Shown in pieces: positions 36,417 through 44,237 of a stretch of DNA of 64,000 nucleotides. The position numbers and the translations under genes were made by a program. Source of the stretch: Chryseobacterium gwangjuense. GTDB taxonomy: Bacteria > Bacteroidota > Bacteroidia > Flavobacteriales > Weeksellaceae. Within the stretch, counting starts at the first letter, position 1. Every line of letters begins with the position of its first letter. Location of the stretch: positions 124,001 to 188,000 of the forward strand of contig NZ_JAJTNP010000005.1 of assembly GCF_021311115.1 (NCBI RefSeq), given 5' to 3'. Under the pieces are notes generated by a model. The model did not search any database. It saw only the letters and a program-made list of their open reading frames with translations, and was not told where the DNA came from.

Positions 36417-36799
36417 TGAAAAAGACTTTCACAGATGCAGACCTGAACCGCTCCGTTGGAAACCTTTTAAGGTTGGGCGTTATTTTATCCGTTATAACTT
36501 CATTAGTCGGTTTTGTCAAGTTATTTTTAGAAGGCTTCAAAATGCCTGAAAAATACTCCAGTCTTGCCGTAGGATCTTCTTCCGAAAAGGTTTGGGGACA
36601 ATTTTGGAATTCTCTTTGCAAAGGAGAAGGAGTAGCCATTATCCAGTTAGGAATTCTACTTTTGATTTTCACTCCTTTAATGAGAATTATTTTTGCTTTA
36701 ATCGGCTATCTAAAAGAAAAAGATTACGTTTATGTAATCATTTCTTCAATCGTTTTGGCAATTATGGCTGTAAGTTTCTTTACAGGTTACGCTCATTAA
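36416..36799 (+). CDS. DUF1634 membrane protein, partner of TauE/SafE
   Basis: A 127-residue protein with three hydrophobic helices (LGVILSVITSLVGFVKLFL, VAIIQLGILLLIFTPLMRIIFALIGYL, YVYVIISSIVLAIMAVSFFTGYAH), as expected for DUF1634. The ATG overlaps the previous stop by one base, so expression is coupled to the TauE/SafE gene. Function by association only. Confidence 0.9.
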   Translation: MKKTFTDADLNRSVGNLLRLGVILSVITSLVGFVKLFLEGFKMPEKYSSLAVGSSSEKVWGQFWNSLCKGEGVAIIQLGILLLIFTPLMRIIFALIGYLKEKDYVYVIISSIVLAIMAVSFFTGYAH

Positions 36800-36804
36800 T
36801 TATT

Positions 36805-37680
36805 TTATTCACCCGATTTTTTCTTAAGATAAGCTTTTTCTAAAGAATCAAGCTCATCCATATATTCCTTTTTATTCATGAAGATAGCAGGGTTATATTG
36901 GTCTTTTGGCTGGCGTTTTTCGAGCAGTCCAAACTGACCTGCATGAGAAGCAACCCAAATATCAAAATCCAAGTTTTTCATTGCATTTAAAGTATATTCA
37001 TAATCTTGTTCAATGGTTGGATAAGCTGCAACTTCAGAAAATTTCTTATCGACAATAATAGTCGGCATATTGGCAATCAAAACTTTGTATTTTCGTTTAT
37101 GATCTTTGGTTTCAAATAAAAAGCTGCAAGAACCTTTCGTATGTCCCGGATGATGAAGCATCATCAGTTTTGTATCTCCAAGACTAATAAAATCTTTGTC
37201 CTTTAAAATATAATCCGGATTAATTGGTGCAAAAGTCACACCATATTTCCCCATCTCATAATCAGACTTTCCACCGTTTTTCACAACCTCTGCATCAGCT
37301 TGATTAACATATAATTTTGCCCCGGTTTCTTTCTTTATTGCAGCCATTGCACCCAGATGATCATAATGTGCCTGAGTCAACAGTAATATTTTAGTATCTT
37401 GATATTTAAAACCTAGTTTCTTGATATTATTTTTAATCATTGGAAGCGAATCGGCAAGTCCTGTATTGATCAAAATATTTCCTTTATCCGTCACAATAAG
37501 ATACGAAGCCAAATCATAAGTTCCCACATAATATAAGTTTCCTGCAACCCTAAAAGGTTTATAAGGTTTTGACCATTCCTGCGGATGATTTTTAGGCTCA
37601 TTTACCGTCTGACTCTGAAACAATTGACTCGCCAATGCAAGTGCAAAAAAAACAGCATATTTTTTCATCATTATATTCAT
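36805..37680 (-). CDS. bla: subclass B3 metallo-beta-lactamase, GOB-like (Gln at position 116)
   Basis: A 291-residue periplasmic enzyme expected to hydrolyse beta-lactams including carbapenems. Zinc-site residues are visible: Q103-A-H105-Y-D107-H108 (B3 numbering 116-121), H180 in HHPGHTKGS (196) and H246 in WVASHAGQF (263). B3 enzymes usually have His at 116; GOB enzymes of Elizabethkingia have Gln there, and long stretches here match GOB-1 as I remember it (GNLYYVGTYDLASYLIVTDKG, GKSDYEMGKYGVTF, LIANMP with the Met221 equivalent). Signal peptide at the N-terminus; ATG at 37680 or the fifth codon (MKKYAVFF) are both possible. Gene starts 3 bp after the VOC gene's stop. Confidence 0.93.
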   Translation of the reverse strand: MNIMMKKYAVFFALALASQLFQSQTVNEPKNHPQEWSKPYKPFRVAGNLYYVGTYDLASYLIVTDKGNILINTGLADSLPMIKNNIKKLGFKYQDTKILLLTQAHYDHLGAMAAIKKETGAKLYVNQADAEVVKNGGKSDYEMGKYGVTFAPINPDYILKDKDFISLGDTKLMMLHHPGHTKGSCSFLFETKDHKRKYKVLIANMPTIIVDKKFSEVAAYPTIEQDYEYTLNAMKNLDFDIWVASHAGQFGLLEKRQPKDQYNPAIFMNKKEYMDELDSLEKAYLKKKSGE

Positions 37681-37683
37681 TGT

Positions 37684-38061
37684 TTACATTTCATAAAACT
37701 CCAGTGGCAGCTGATCCGGATCCTGAGTGAAGAAAAATTCTTTGCCTGTAAATTCATCTATTCTGATCTCTTCACAGGTTAATCCTTTCTGAATCAATTC
37801 CTGACGTTTTTCACCCACATTTTCAACCGAAAAAGCCAGATGTCTTAAACCACACGCTTCCGGTCTGGAAGGTCTTTGAGGAGGATTTGGAAAAGAAAAT
37901 AATTCTATGACATAATGATCTCCAATAGCTAAATCCAGCTTGTAAGACTGTCTTTCCTCACGATACACTTCACGAAGGATATCCAACCCTACAATTTCAG
38001 TATAAAATTTCTTGGAAACTTTATAGTCGGAACAAATAATAGCGATATGATGAATTTTCAT
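37684..38061 (-). CDS. VOC (glyoxalase-like) family protein
   Basis: A 125-residue single-domain-pair VOC protein. The start at the ATG at 38059-38061 (MKIHHIAIICSDYKVSKKFYTEIVGLD) is preferred to the longer frame, which would overlap the neighbour. Paired beta-alpha-beta-beta-beta units with candidate metal ligands His4, Glu in VIELFSF, His in CGLRHLAFSVEN and Glu in LPLEFYE fit a glyoxalase I-like site, closest in feel to the SMU.1112c/YwbC subgroup. It lies between the NTF2-like gene and the beta-lactamase gene in a tight leftward run. A role in resistance cannot be claimed. Confidence 0.88.
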   Translation of the reverse strand: MKIHHIAIICSDYKVSKKFYTEIVGLDILREVYREERQSYKLDLAIGDHYVIELFSFPNPPQRPSRPEACGLRHLAFSVENVGEKRQELIQKGLTCEEIRIDEFTGKEFFFTQDPDQLPLEFYEM

Positions 38062-38062
38062 T

Positions 38063-38506
38063 TTACTTGATTTCTTTACAGTTATCCTTTCTTCTTGTGT
38101 CAATTAAATACTGAATCTTCCACTCCCCATTTTGCTTTACCAATTGGAAACTATTAGCTCCGCAATGTGAAAATTTTCCTTTAAAATAAAATGAATACGG
38201 TGTAAAAACACTTGCAAGATTTCCGTCTACATGAATTGCTTCAATAGTAATTCTTTCATCCAGGTCATTCTTTGTCATTTTTGAAATTGAAGCTACAAAA
38301 TCTTTTATTTCTTCATTTTTCACCCCCTCTTTTGTAATGGTCTGGAGAATTGCCGTATCGGAAAAAGCTGTTTTTAATAATTCGGGATCAATATTCTTCA
38401 TTCCCAAAAATAAGTTTCGGATGGGCTTTTCAATTTCCTGATTCTGATTTTGTTGTCCGAAACAAAGACCTCCGAACAATAAGGCAATGGCGAATATTTT
38501 ATTCAT
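38063..38506 (-). CDS. exported NTF2-like protein
   Basis: A 147-residue protein with a signal peptide (MNKIFAIALLFGGLCFGQ) and a SnoaL/NTF2-like cone fold: IEKPIRNLFLGMKNIDPELLKTAFSDTAIL, then SVFTPYSFYFKGKFSHCGANSFQLVKQNGEWKIQYLIDTRRK. It is the first gene of the NTF2-VOC-beta-lactamase run, with stop and next start one base apart. NTF2-like exported proteins of this type are common in Bacteroidota; the ligand is unknown. Confidence 0.8.
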   Translation of the reverse strand: MNKIFAIALLFGGLCFGQQNQNQEIEKPIRNLFLGMKNIDPELLKTAFSDTAILQTITKEGVKNEEIKDFVASISKMTKNDLDERITIEAIHVDGNLASVFTPYSFYFKGKFSHCGANSFQLVKQNGEWKIQYLIDTRRKDNCKEIK

Positions 38507-38613
38507 TTTAATAATGTTTAAATCTGATGAATAAAAATAGGGAAAATTCTTTTATTTACTATTTTAAACTTCATTTAAGAACTTCCGATCTTGTTGATTC
38601 TGCAGAAATTCTT

Positions 38614-38934
38614 TTACAATATATTTTCAAATAAGTAATTCCAAAAATCTAAATTGGGATTTACGTTTCTTATCAATTCTAACTTTTTATTTCTGGATAA
38701 GTTTTTAATTTCTTTTTCTCTTTCAATTGCTTGCTGAATCCATCCGAATTTCTCATAATAAATTAAAAATTCAACATTATATCTTGCTGTAAAACTATTT
38801 GAATTTTGCTTTACTGAATGTTGATACAACCTTTGATGTAAGTTTCCGGTAACACCTGTATATAAAACAGTTTTTCTTTTGTTGGTGAGGATATAAACAT
38901 AGAATGTGAAAATTCCCTCTGGAACCTCTATCAT
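38614..38934 (-). CDS. small GIY-YIG nuclease (YhbQ/UPF0213-like)
   Basis: A 106-residue single-domain GIY-YIG protein. The signatures are VYI (Y14) and LYTG (Y25, G27) for the two namesake tyrosines, R35 and H39 in NLHQRLYQH, the metal-binding Glu71 in AIEREKEIK, and the end motif LELIRNVNPNLDFW. All catalytic positions look intact. No partner gene or restriction/repair operon surrounds it. It sits 28 bp from a perfect 24-bp palindrome on its promoter side, an arrangement discussed in the findings. Family members nick or cut DNA; target unknown. Confidence 0.92.
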   Translation of the reverse strand: MIEVPEGIFTFYVYILTNKRKTVLYTGVTGNLHQRLYQHSVKQNSNSFTARYNVEFLIYYEKFGWIQQAIEREKEIKNLSRNKKLELIRNVNPNLDFWNYLFENIL

Positions 38935-38962
38935 TTGTGTTGTGTTTTTAAAATTATAAATG

Positions 38963-39018
38963 GCTTAGATTCCTACGGAATGACAATATTGTGTTTGTCA
39001 TTCCGTAGGAATCTAAGC
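38963..39018. repeat. perfect 24-bp inverted repeat upstream of the GIY-YIG gene
   Basis: Left arm 38963-38986 (GCTTAGATTCC...GACAA) and right arm 38995-39018 are exact reverse complements around an 8-nt loop (TATTGTGT). There is no T-run, so it is not a terminator. It lies between the mvaD terminator and the start of the GIY-YIG gene (28 bp from the ATG). Confidence 0.9.
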
Positions 39019-39027
39019 TAAGCTAAA

Positions 39028-39057
39028 ATAAAAAAAACGAACTAAAAAAGTCCGTTC
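39028..39057 (-). terminator. terminator after mvaD
   Basis: On the minus strand AACGGACT pairs with AGTTCGTT (one G-U) and is followed by a run of eight Ts, about 28 bp beyond the mvaD stop. Confidence 0.7.
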
Positions 39058-39085
39058 CATTTTATATTTAAATTTATCAAAATCC

Positions 39086-40141
39086 TTAAAACCTCATCAC
39101 ATCCTTCACTACTCCATTGTTTTGAGTAAATGGCAAAAGCTCCTGATTGATAAAATCTTCAATTTTGTTTTGTTCTAAGTCATTTGGGAAAAGCAAATGT
39201 ACATTCGCACCTGCATCAAGCGTAAAAAACAATGGTAACCCTGTGATTCTTCTGAAATCCCAGATTTTATTAATGACTTCCAACGTTCCTGTTTTCATCA
39301 GGATAAACGCAGGTTCACTCATCATCATCATGGCATGAAGCGTTAATGCTTCGTGTTCAACCAATTTGATAAAACTCTGCATATCTCCACTGGCCAAAAT
39401 CTCCTTCATAGGACCGAAGTTTTCTCTCGCCTCCTGAAATCTTCTTTCTGCATAAGGATTGGTATTCATCAAACCATGTCCAACTGTGGAAGAAACACTT
39501 TTTTGACCTTCATGAATCAATAAAACCCAATCATTAAAGTTTTTAAAAATATCGTGAATTTCATCATTCGGATATTGTACGGCAAATAAATCCGAGCTTC
39601 CTTTTACCTGAGATTCTCCCCAAACTACCAATCCGTTGTACAAGCTTCTACAAGCGCTGCCGCTTCCTAATCTTGCCAAAAAAGACGCTTTTCTTATTGA
39701 TTCCTCCTCTGAATCTTTTCCTGAAAATACTTCATCCAGTTTCATCAAACATTTTGCAATCGCTCCAAATCCCGAAGCTGAGCTTGCGATTCCTGAACTG
39801 TGAGGAAAGGTATTTTCTGTTGTAATGATGTATTTTCCCTGTAAAATCCAAGGAAGGAACTGCTCTATATTTTTGAAGTATTTTTCTATTTTCTCAGCAA
39901 ATTTCACCTCTTCATTTCCGGCTAAAAAAGTCTGAACAGAAAATGGTTCATCAGCTAAAAATTCAATGGTTGTATTCGTTTTACAATGATTTAATGTATA
40001 ACTGATACTTGGGTTTGCAGGAATCTGGTGATCATATTTCCCCCAATATTTGATCAGGGCAATATTTGACGGACAGCTTTCTGAAACCGTTTGATTATTT
40101 ATTGTAAACTCTTTCTTTCCTAAAAATTCTTGTGCAATCAT
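39086..40141 (-). CDS. mvaD: diphosphomevalonate decarboxylase
   Basis: GHMP-fold enzyme that makes isopentenyl diphosphate in the mevalonate pathway, which Flavobacteriia use in place of the MEP pathway. 351 residues. Typical blocks: CPSNIALIKYWGKYDHQIPANPSISYTL at the N-terminus, the phosphate-binding loop ENTFPHSSGIASSASGFGAIAKCL (about 108-131), SACRSLYNGLVVW, and LDAGANVHLLF with the catalytic Asp near the C-terminus. Two small extra residues are present before the GHMP core. Transcribed alone, terminator at 39028-39057. Confidence 0.94.
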   Translation of the reverse strand: MIAQEFLGKKEFTINNQTVSESCPSNIALIKYWGKYDHQIPANPSISYTLNHCKTNTTIEFLADEPFSVQTFLAGNEEVKFAEKIEKYFKNIEQFLPWILQGKYIITTENTFPHSSGIASSASGFGAIAKCLMKLDEVFSGKDSEEESIRKASFLARLGSGSACRSLYNGLVVWGESQVKGSSDLFAVQYPNDEIHDIFKNFNDWVLLIHEGQKSVSSTVGHGLMNTNPYAERRFQEARENFGPMKEILASGDMQSFIKLVEHEALTLHAMMMMSEPAFILMKTGTLEVINKIWDFRRITGLPLFFTLDAGANVHLLFPNDLEQNKIEDFINQELLPFTQNNGVVKDVMRF

Positions 40142-40197
40142 AATTTAGTTTAAATAATAAACCTACTTAATCCTAAACGGATTTTGTAGTTAATATT

Positions 40198-41967
40198 TTA
40201 GTACATCTTTTCAATAATATCAGCATACTTTTCCAGCACTACATTTCTTTTTATTTTCAATGTAGGGGTGATTTCTCCTGAGTTAATTTCAAATTCCGCA
40301 GGCATTAAAGTGAATTTTTTCACTTTTTCAAAATCTGACAAATGAGACTGTAATTCGTGTATTTTTTCTTTGTAAAAATGAAGGACTTTTTCATTCTTCA
40401 CAACCTCTGTCCAGTTGGTAAACGGAATATTATTTTTCTTGATAAAATCCTGTAAAAATTCAAAGTTAGGAACAATTAATGCGGAAACAAACTGCCTTGC
40501 TTCTGCAATTAAAACAATTTGCTGGATAAAATTATTATTGGTCAACAAATTTTCGATCTGCTGCGGCGCAATATATTTTCCGTTGGACGTTTTCATAAGA
40601 TCTTTCAAACGATCTGTAATGGTAAGGTTTCCTTTATCATCAATCTGCCCTGCATCACCGGTTTTAAACCATCCATCTTCGGTAAAAACTTTTTGGGTTT
40701 CTTCAGGTTTGTTGTAGTAGCCTTTCATGATTCCGTTTCCTCTTGCCTGGATCTCATCATCCTGACCAATACGGATTTCTACTCCCGGTAAAGCCTTTCC
40801 GCTTGTTCCGTGTTCAAAATGAGTTAAAGGGAATAACGTTAATGTTGCCGTCGTCTCTGTTAACCCATAGCCAACAGTCACATGAATTCCTATAGACTCA
40901 AAGAATTTAGTGACTTCCGGTGATAAAGAGGCTCCTCCACAAGGTAAAAACCAAAGTCTCCCTCCCATTTTATCTTTAACTTTACTAAAAACAAGCATTT
41001 CAGCCAACATTTCTTTTATTTTTAGCCCAAAAGGAACTTCCTTTTCGTTCCTTTTTAATTCTGCAGTTTGCCAACCGATTTGCCGTGCCCAGTTAAAGAT
41101 TTTCTTCTTTAATGATGAACCTTCTTCTGCTTTTTCCAATACACCTGCATAAATTTTCTGGAAAAATCTTGGTACCGCACACATCATGGTTGGCTTTACC
41201 TCTTCCAGCGTTTTAGCGATATTTTTCGGATCTTCAAGGAAATATACACGAGCTCCTCCGTATAGACACAGCAAACTCCAGCTTCTTTCGAAGACGTGGC
41301 TTAATGGTAAAAATGCCAGTGAAAGCTCTTCTTCAAAGTTTTTAAATTTAAAAAATTCAAAATGGGCATCGAAAGCTTTAATGAAGTTTCCGTGAGTTAG
41401 CATTACCCCTTTTGGAGTTCCTGTTGTTCCTGAAGTGTAAATTAAGGTCGCAACATCTCCTTCTTCTTTTTTACAAAATTCAAGTTTGGGAGAGGATTTG
41501 GCAATAAAATCTTCCAGATAAAAACTGCTGAATTCTTTTTTAATCCAAACTGCTTTTTTAGAGATAATAATAGTTTGAAGAGGATTGTCTTCTTTTTGTA
41601 AAAGCTCCAGACAAGCATCATATTGAGCCTGGCTGCCTACTAAAATAACTTTTGAACCGGAATCTCTGATAATATGTTCTGCCTGTTCAGCATTATTAGT
41701 CGAATAAATAGGAACCGTAATGGCACCAATTGACATGGCTGCAAGATCAAAAATGATCCATTCAGAAGAATTATCAGAATAGATCGCTACTTTATCATTC
41801 TCCTGAACTCCTGCTTCTTTCAATGCATTAGCTGTTTTACAGATAATTTCACTGAATTTTTTCCAGCTTAGTTCTTTCCAACCCGCTTCTTTCTTTTTGA
41901 AGCCAATAGCAGCTTTTACAGCATGCTTCTCTACATTTCTATGGATAATTGCTTCTGCAAGATTCAT
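40198..41967 (-). CDS. long-chain acyl-CoA synthetase (AMP-forming)
   Basis: A 589-residue ANL-superfamily ligase. Motifs: P-loop TLIYTSGTTGTPKGVMLTH (about 175-193), FLPLSHVFERSW, GYGLTETTATLTL, and DGWFKTGDAGQID followed by DRLKDLMKTSNGKYIAPQQIEN and C-terminal catalytic region. The closest type is FadD15/AAE-like long-chain fatty acid ligase, which activates fatty acids with ATP and CoA. The ATG directly abuts the stop of the epimerase gene upstream (41968), so the two are one operon. Substrate chain length is not determinable. Confidence 0.93.
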   Translation of the reverse strand: MNLAEAIIHRNVEKHAVKAAIGFKKKEAGWKELSWKKFSEIICKTANALKEAGVQENDKVAIYSDNSSEWIIFDLAAMSIGAITVPIYSTNNAEQAEHIIRDSGSKVILVGSQAQYDACLELLQKEDNPLQTIIISKKAVWIKKEFSSFYLEDFIAKSSPKLEFCKKEEGDVATLIYTSGTTGTPKGVMLTHGNFIKAFDAHFEFFKFKNFEEELSLAFLPLSHVFERSWSLLCLYGGARVYFLEDPKNIAKTLEEVKPTMMCAVPRFFQKIYAGVLEKAEEGSSLKKKIFNWARQIGWQTAELKRNEKEVPFGLKIKEMLAEMLVFSKVKDKMGGRLWFLPCGGASLSPEVTKFFESIGIHVTVGYGLTETTATLTLFPLTHFEHGTSGKALPGVEIRIGQDDEIQARGNGIMKGYYNKPEETQKVFTEDGWFKTGDAGQIDDKGNLTITDRLKDLMKTSNGKYIAPQQIENLLTNNNFIQQIVLIAEARQFVSALIVPNFEFLQDFIKKNNIPFTNWTEVVKNEKVLHFYKEKIHELQSHLSDFEKVKKFTLMPAEFEINSGEITPTLKIKRNVVLEKYADIIEKMY

Positions 41968-42981
41968 TTATTTCTTCAGCTTTTTGTCGTTAATATAATT
42001 TTTCAAATGAAAATCAACACTTTCCGTTAAAGGAATAAATTGATAATCAAGTTTTTTTGTGATTTTCTGGTTTGAAATCACATTCAATGTTGATATAGCC
42101 TCAATATTGGATTTAGTAATAATCCTTAGTGACGGAACCAGCCATCCGAAAAGTATATTGGCTAATCTGCCAATATTTAATTGAAATTTCGAAAGAATTC
42201 TGGCTTCTTTCAATCCTAATGTTGATCTGATTTGTTTTCCTAAATCAGCATATCTTTTATTTTCAGAAATCAGGATAAAACGTTCTCCGAAAATATTTTT
42301 TCCCATCAATTCAATGGCAATTCCGGCAACGTCTCTTACATCCACATAACTTGTTCCTCCGGAAAATGTAAAACTGTTTTTCTCAAAAGTCGGGAAAATA
42401 TCTCCGCTACTGTTTCCCCAGTTTCCGCTTCCTACAATCATTCCGGGATTAATGATGATGGTATTTAATCCTTCTGCAGACGCTCTCCAAACTTCCATTT
42501 CAGAAAGATGTTTTGAAATAGCATAAGCAGAATGCTCTTCTTTAGAGTTAAAGTCGGACGTTTCGTCTAATTCTCCTTTTTCATTAAAGTTATCGAGTAC
42601 CGCTATTGAACTGACATGAAGAAATTTTTTCACACCAGAGCCGTCACATGCGTACAACAGGTTTTCTGTACCTTTTACATTGGTATGATACATTTCTTTT
42701 TCGTCTCTGGGATGAAAACTTACTTTTGCAGCGCAATGATATACTTCTTCCACATCTTTCAATGCATTCTGAAGCGAATAGATATCATCAAAGTCTACAT
42801 CTACCCATTCAATCTTATTAAAAAAATCATCGGGATTCTCCGTATAGTAGGTATACGAATGTTTTACTTCATTTAAATTGCTTGTCGACCTTTTCGAAGC
42901 ACGTACGTTTTTTCCTTTTTTAAGAAGTTCCAAAACGATTATCCTGCCTAAAATCCCGGTCGCTCCCGTTACAAAAACCAT
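41968..42981 (-). CDS. NAD-dependent epimerase/dehydratase family protein
   Basis: A 337-residue extended short-chain dehydrogenase. N-terminal Rossmann motif TGATGILGRIIVLELLKKGKNVRA (about 5-28), YHCAAKVSF, SSIAVL and catalytic YAISKHLSE (Tyr-x-x-x-Lys). The length, VFVTGATG opening and co-occurrence with an acyl-CoA ligase suggest a 3-beta-HSD/dihydroflavonol reductase-like oxidoreductase, possibly on a lipid, but no substrate is proven. First gene of the two-gene operon. Confidence 0.9.
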   Translation of the reverse strand: MVFVTGATGILGRIIVLELLKKGKNVRASKRSTSNLNEVKHSYTYYTENPDDFFNKIEWVDVDFDDIYSLQNALKDVEEVYHCAAKVSFHPRDEKEMYHTNVKGTENLLYACDGSGVKKFLHVSSIAVLDNFNEKGELDETSDFNSKEEHSAYAISKHLSEMEVWRASAEGLNTIIINPGMIVGSGNWGNSSGDIFPTFEKNSFTFSGGTSYVDVRDVAGIAIELMGKNIFGERFILISENKRYADLGKQIRSTLGLKEARILSKFQLNIGRLANILFGWLVPSLRIITKSNIEAISTLNVISNQKITKKLDYQFIPLTESVDFHLKNYINDKKLKK

Positions 42982-43368
42982 CAGTTATTTTTACTTGATT
43001 GCTGGCTAAATTATGATAATATTTTCAATTGGTAAGTCTTCATTTTCAATTAAAAATTGATGAAAAATTACTTGTTGCAAATTTGCGACTTTTAAAACAT
43101 ATAACAGAAATTATTAAGAACAAAAAAAAGGAAACTTATTGCTAAGTTCCCTCTTAAATATAATTTGTTAAGATGTTTTGTTTATAAATTTTTAAAATCT
43201 TTAAGATTATTAATCATCAACAAAACCTAAATTTCATTTGATTTTCAATCACCATAAAAGATTATTATTGAATTTTCAACAAAACTAATTTAAGTCTTTT
43301 TTCCCACATTGAAGAATAAATTTTGTTTTTAAGAAAACTTTAACAAAATTTGATTCTTTGTCTGCCCA
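42982..43368. other. long AT-rich intergenic region
   Basis: 387 bp between the epimerase start and the hydrolase stop. Two signals were seen, both on the minus strand: a TAGTTTTG box at 43280-43287 and a hairpin with a T8 tail at 43122-43150. Only a 12-codon open frame lies between them, so a small RNA or long 3' untranslated region is more likely than a gene. Confidence 0.5.
43122..43150 (-). terminator. minus-strand terminator in the 42982-43368 gap
   Basis: GGGAACTTA pairs with TAAGTTTCC (one bulge) and is followed by eight Ts on the minus strand. It is about 220 bp downstream of the hydrolase stop codon. Confidence 0.7.
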
Positions 43369-44148
43369 TTAAGTAATCTGCAAAAAATCTTTAACAACAC
43401 TCATAAAATCAACAGGATTGTCAGCCTGAACCCAATGTGCGGCATTTTTAATGGTAACAAATTTTGCTTCAGGAAATTGTTGCTTTATCGCAAACTGATC
43501 CTGCGGAAGAATATAATTGGATTTTTCACCCGCAATAAAAAGAGATTCTCCATCAAACACCCCATATTTTATGGCATTAGAGACAAACTCATTGTACTTT
43601 TCAGAAAGTGTTTTAAGATTGAATCGCCAGTTTAATTTTTTGTTCTCATCCCAATACAGATTTTTTGCTAAAAACTGAATGGTAGATCTTTCAGGAATAT
43701 ACTGACTTAAAACCTCTTCTACATCACTTCTTGACCCCACAGTATTAAAATCAACCGTTTCTAATGCTTTAATAATCCCTTGATGATGTGGAGGGTATGC
43801 TTTTGGAGAAATATCGACCACAATAAGTTTTTCTACTTTTTCAGGATACTTTATCGCAAACTGCATTACCGCTTTTCCACCTAAGGAATGTCCTAAAACA
43901 AAAGCTTTTTCCATCCCGTAATGATTCATATAGTTAGCAATATCATCTGCCAAATCATCATGAGACATACTTTCAGAGTGAAAACTTCTTCCATGATTTC
44001 TCAAATCAATAAGATGAACCGGTAAAAACTCTCCTAAATCTTTTCCGAAGCTTCCCCAGTTATCAAGCATTCCAAATAAACCGTGAAATACTAAAAGCGG
44101 TGTAGACGAAAGATTTTCGCCAAATATTTTTGAATTTAAAATTTCCAT
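43369..44148 (-). CDS. alpha/beta hydrolase (YbfF-like esterase)
   Basis: A 259-residue hydrolase. VFHGLFGMLDNWGSFGKDLGEFLPVHLIDLRNHGRS gives the oxyanion-hole HG and the early strand order; nucleophile elbow GHSLGG with Ser88; the catalytic His is in NAAHWVQADNP near residue 239; Asp candidate in IVVDISPKAYPPHHQG. Resembles E. coli YbfF and the MhpC-type group, broad acyl esterases. It follows pdxJ on the same strand after a degenerate heptamer repeat. Confidence 0.92.
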   Translation of the reverse strand: MEILNSKIFGENLSSTPLLVFHGLFGMLDNWGSFGKDLGEFLPVHLIDLRNHGRSFHSESMSHDDLADDIANYMNHYGMEKAFVLGHSLGGKAVMQFAIKYPEKVEKLIVVDISPKAYPPHHQGIIKALETVDFNTVGSRSDVEEVLSQYIPERSTIQFLAKNLYWDENKKLNWRFNLKTLSEKYNEFVSNAIKYGVFDGESLFIAGEKSNYILPQDQFAIKQQFPEAKFVTIKNAAHWVQADNPVDFMSVVKDFLQIT

Positions 44149-44201
44149 AATTTTTTTAATTTTTCAGCTGGAAGATGGGTATTCAAAACCTCATTTATAA
44201 T

Positions 44202-44229
44202 CTTCTTACTTCCTACTTCTCACTTCCTG
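44202..44229. repeat. degenerate heptamer tandem repeat (CTTCTTA-like)
   Basis: Four adjacent 7-bp units (CTTCTTA, CTTCCTA, CTTCTCA, CTTCCTG) just after the pdxJ stop codon. Their reverse complement resembles the GAAGTTA unit at 63181. Confidence 0.7.
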
Positions 44230-44237
44230 CCTTCAAC

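Noticed and set aside
38963-39018. Terminator for the GIY-YIG or mvaD gene
   Set aside because: The palindrome has no T-run on either side and mvaD already has its own terminator at 39028-39057.
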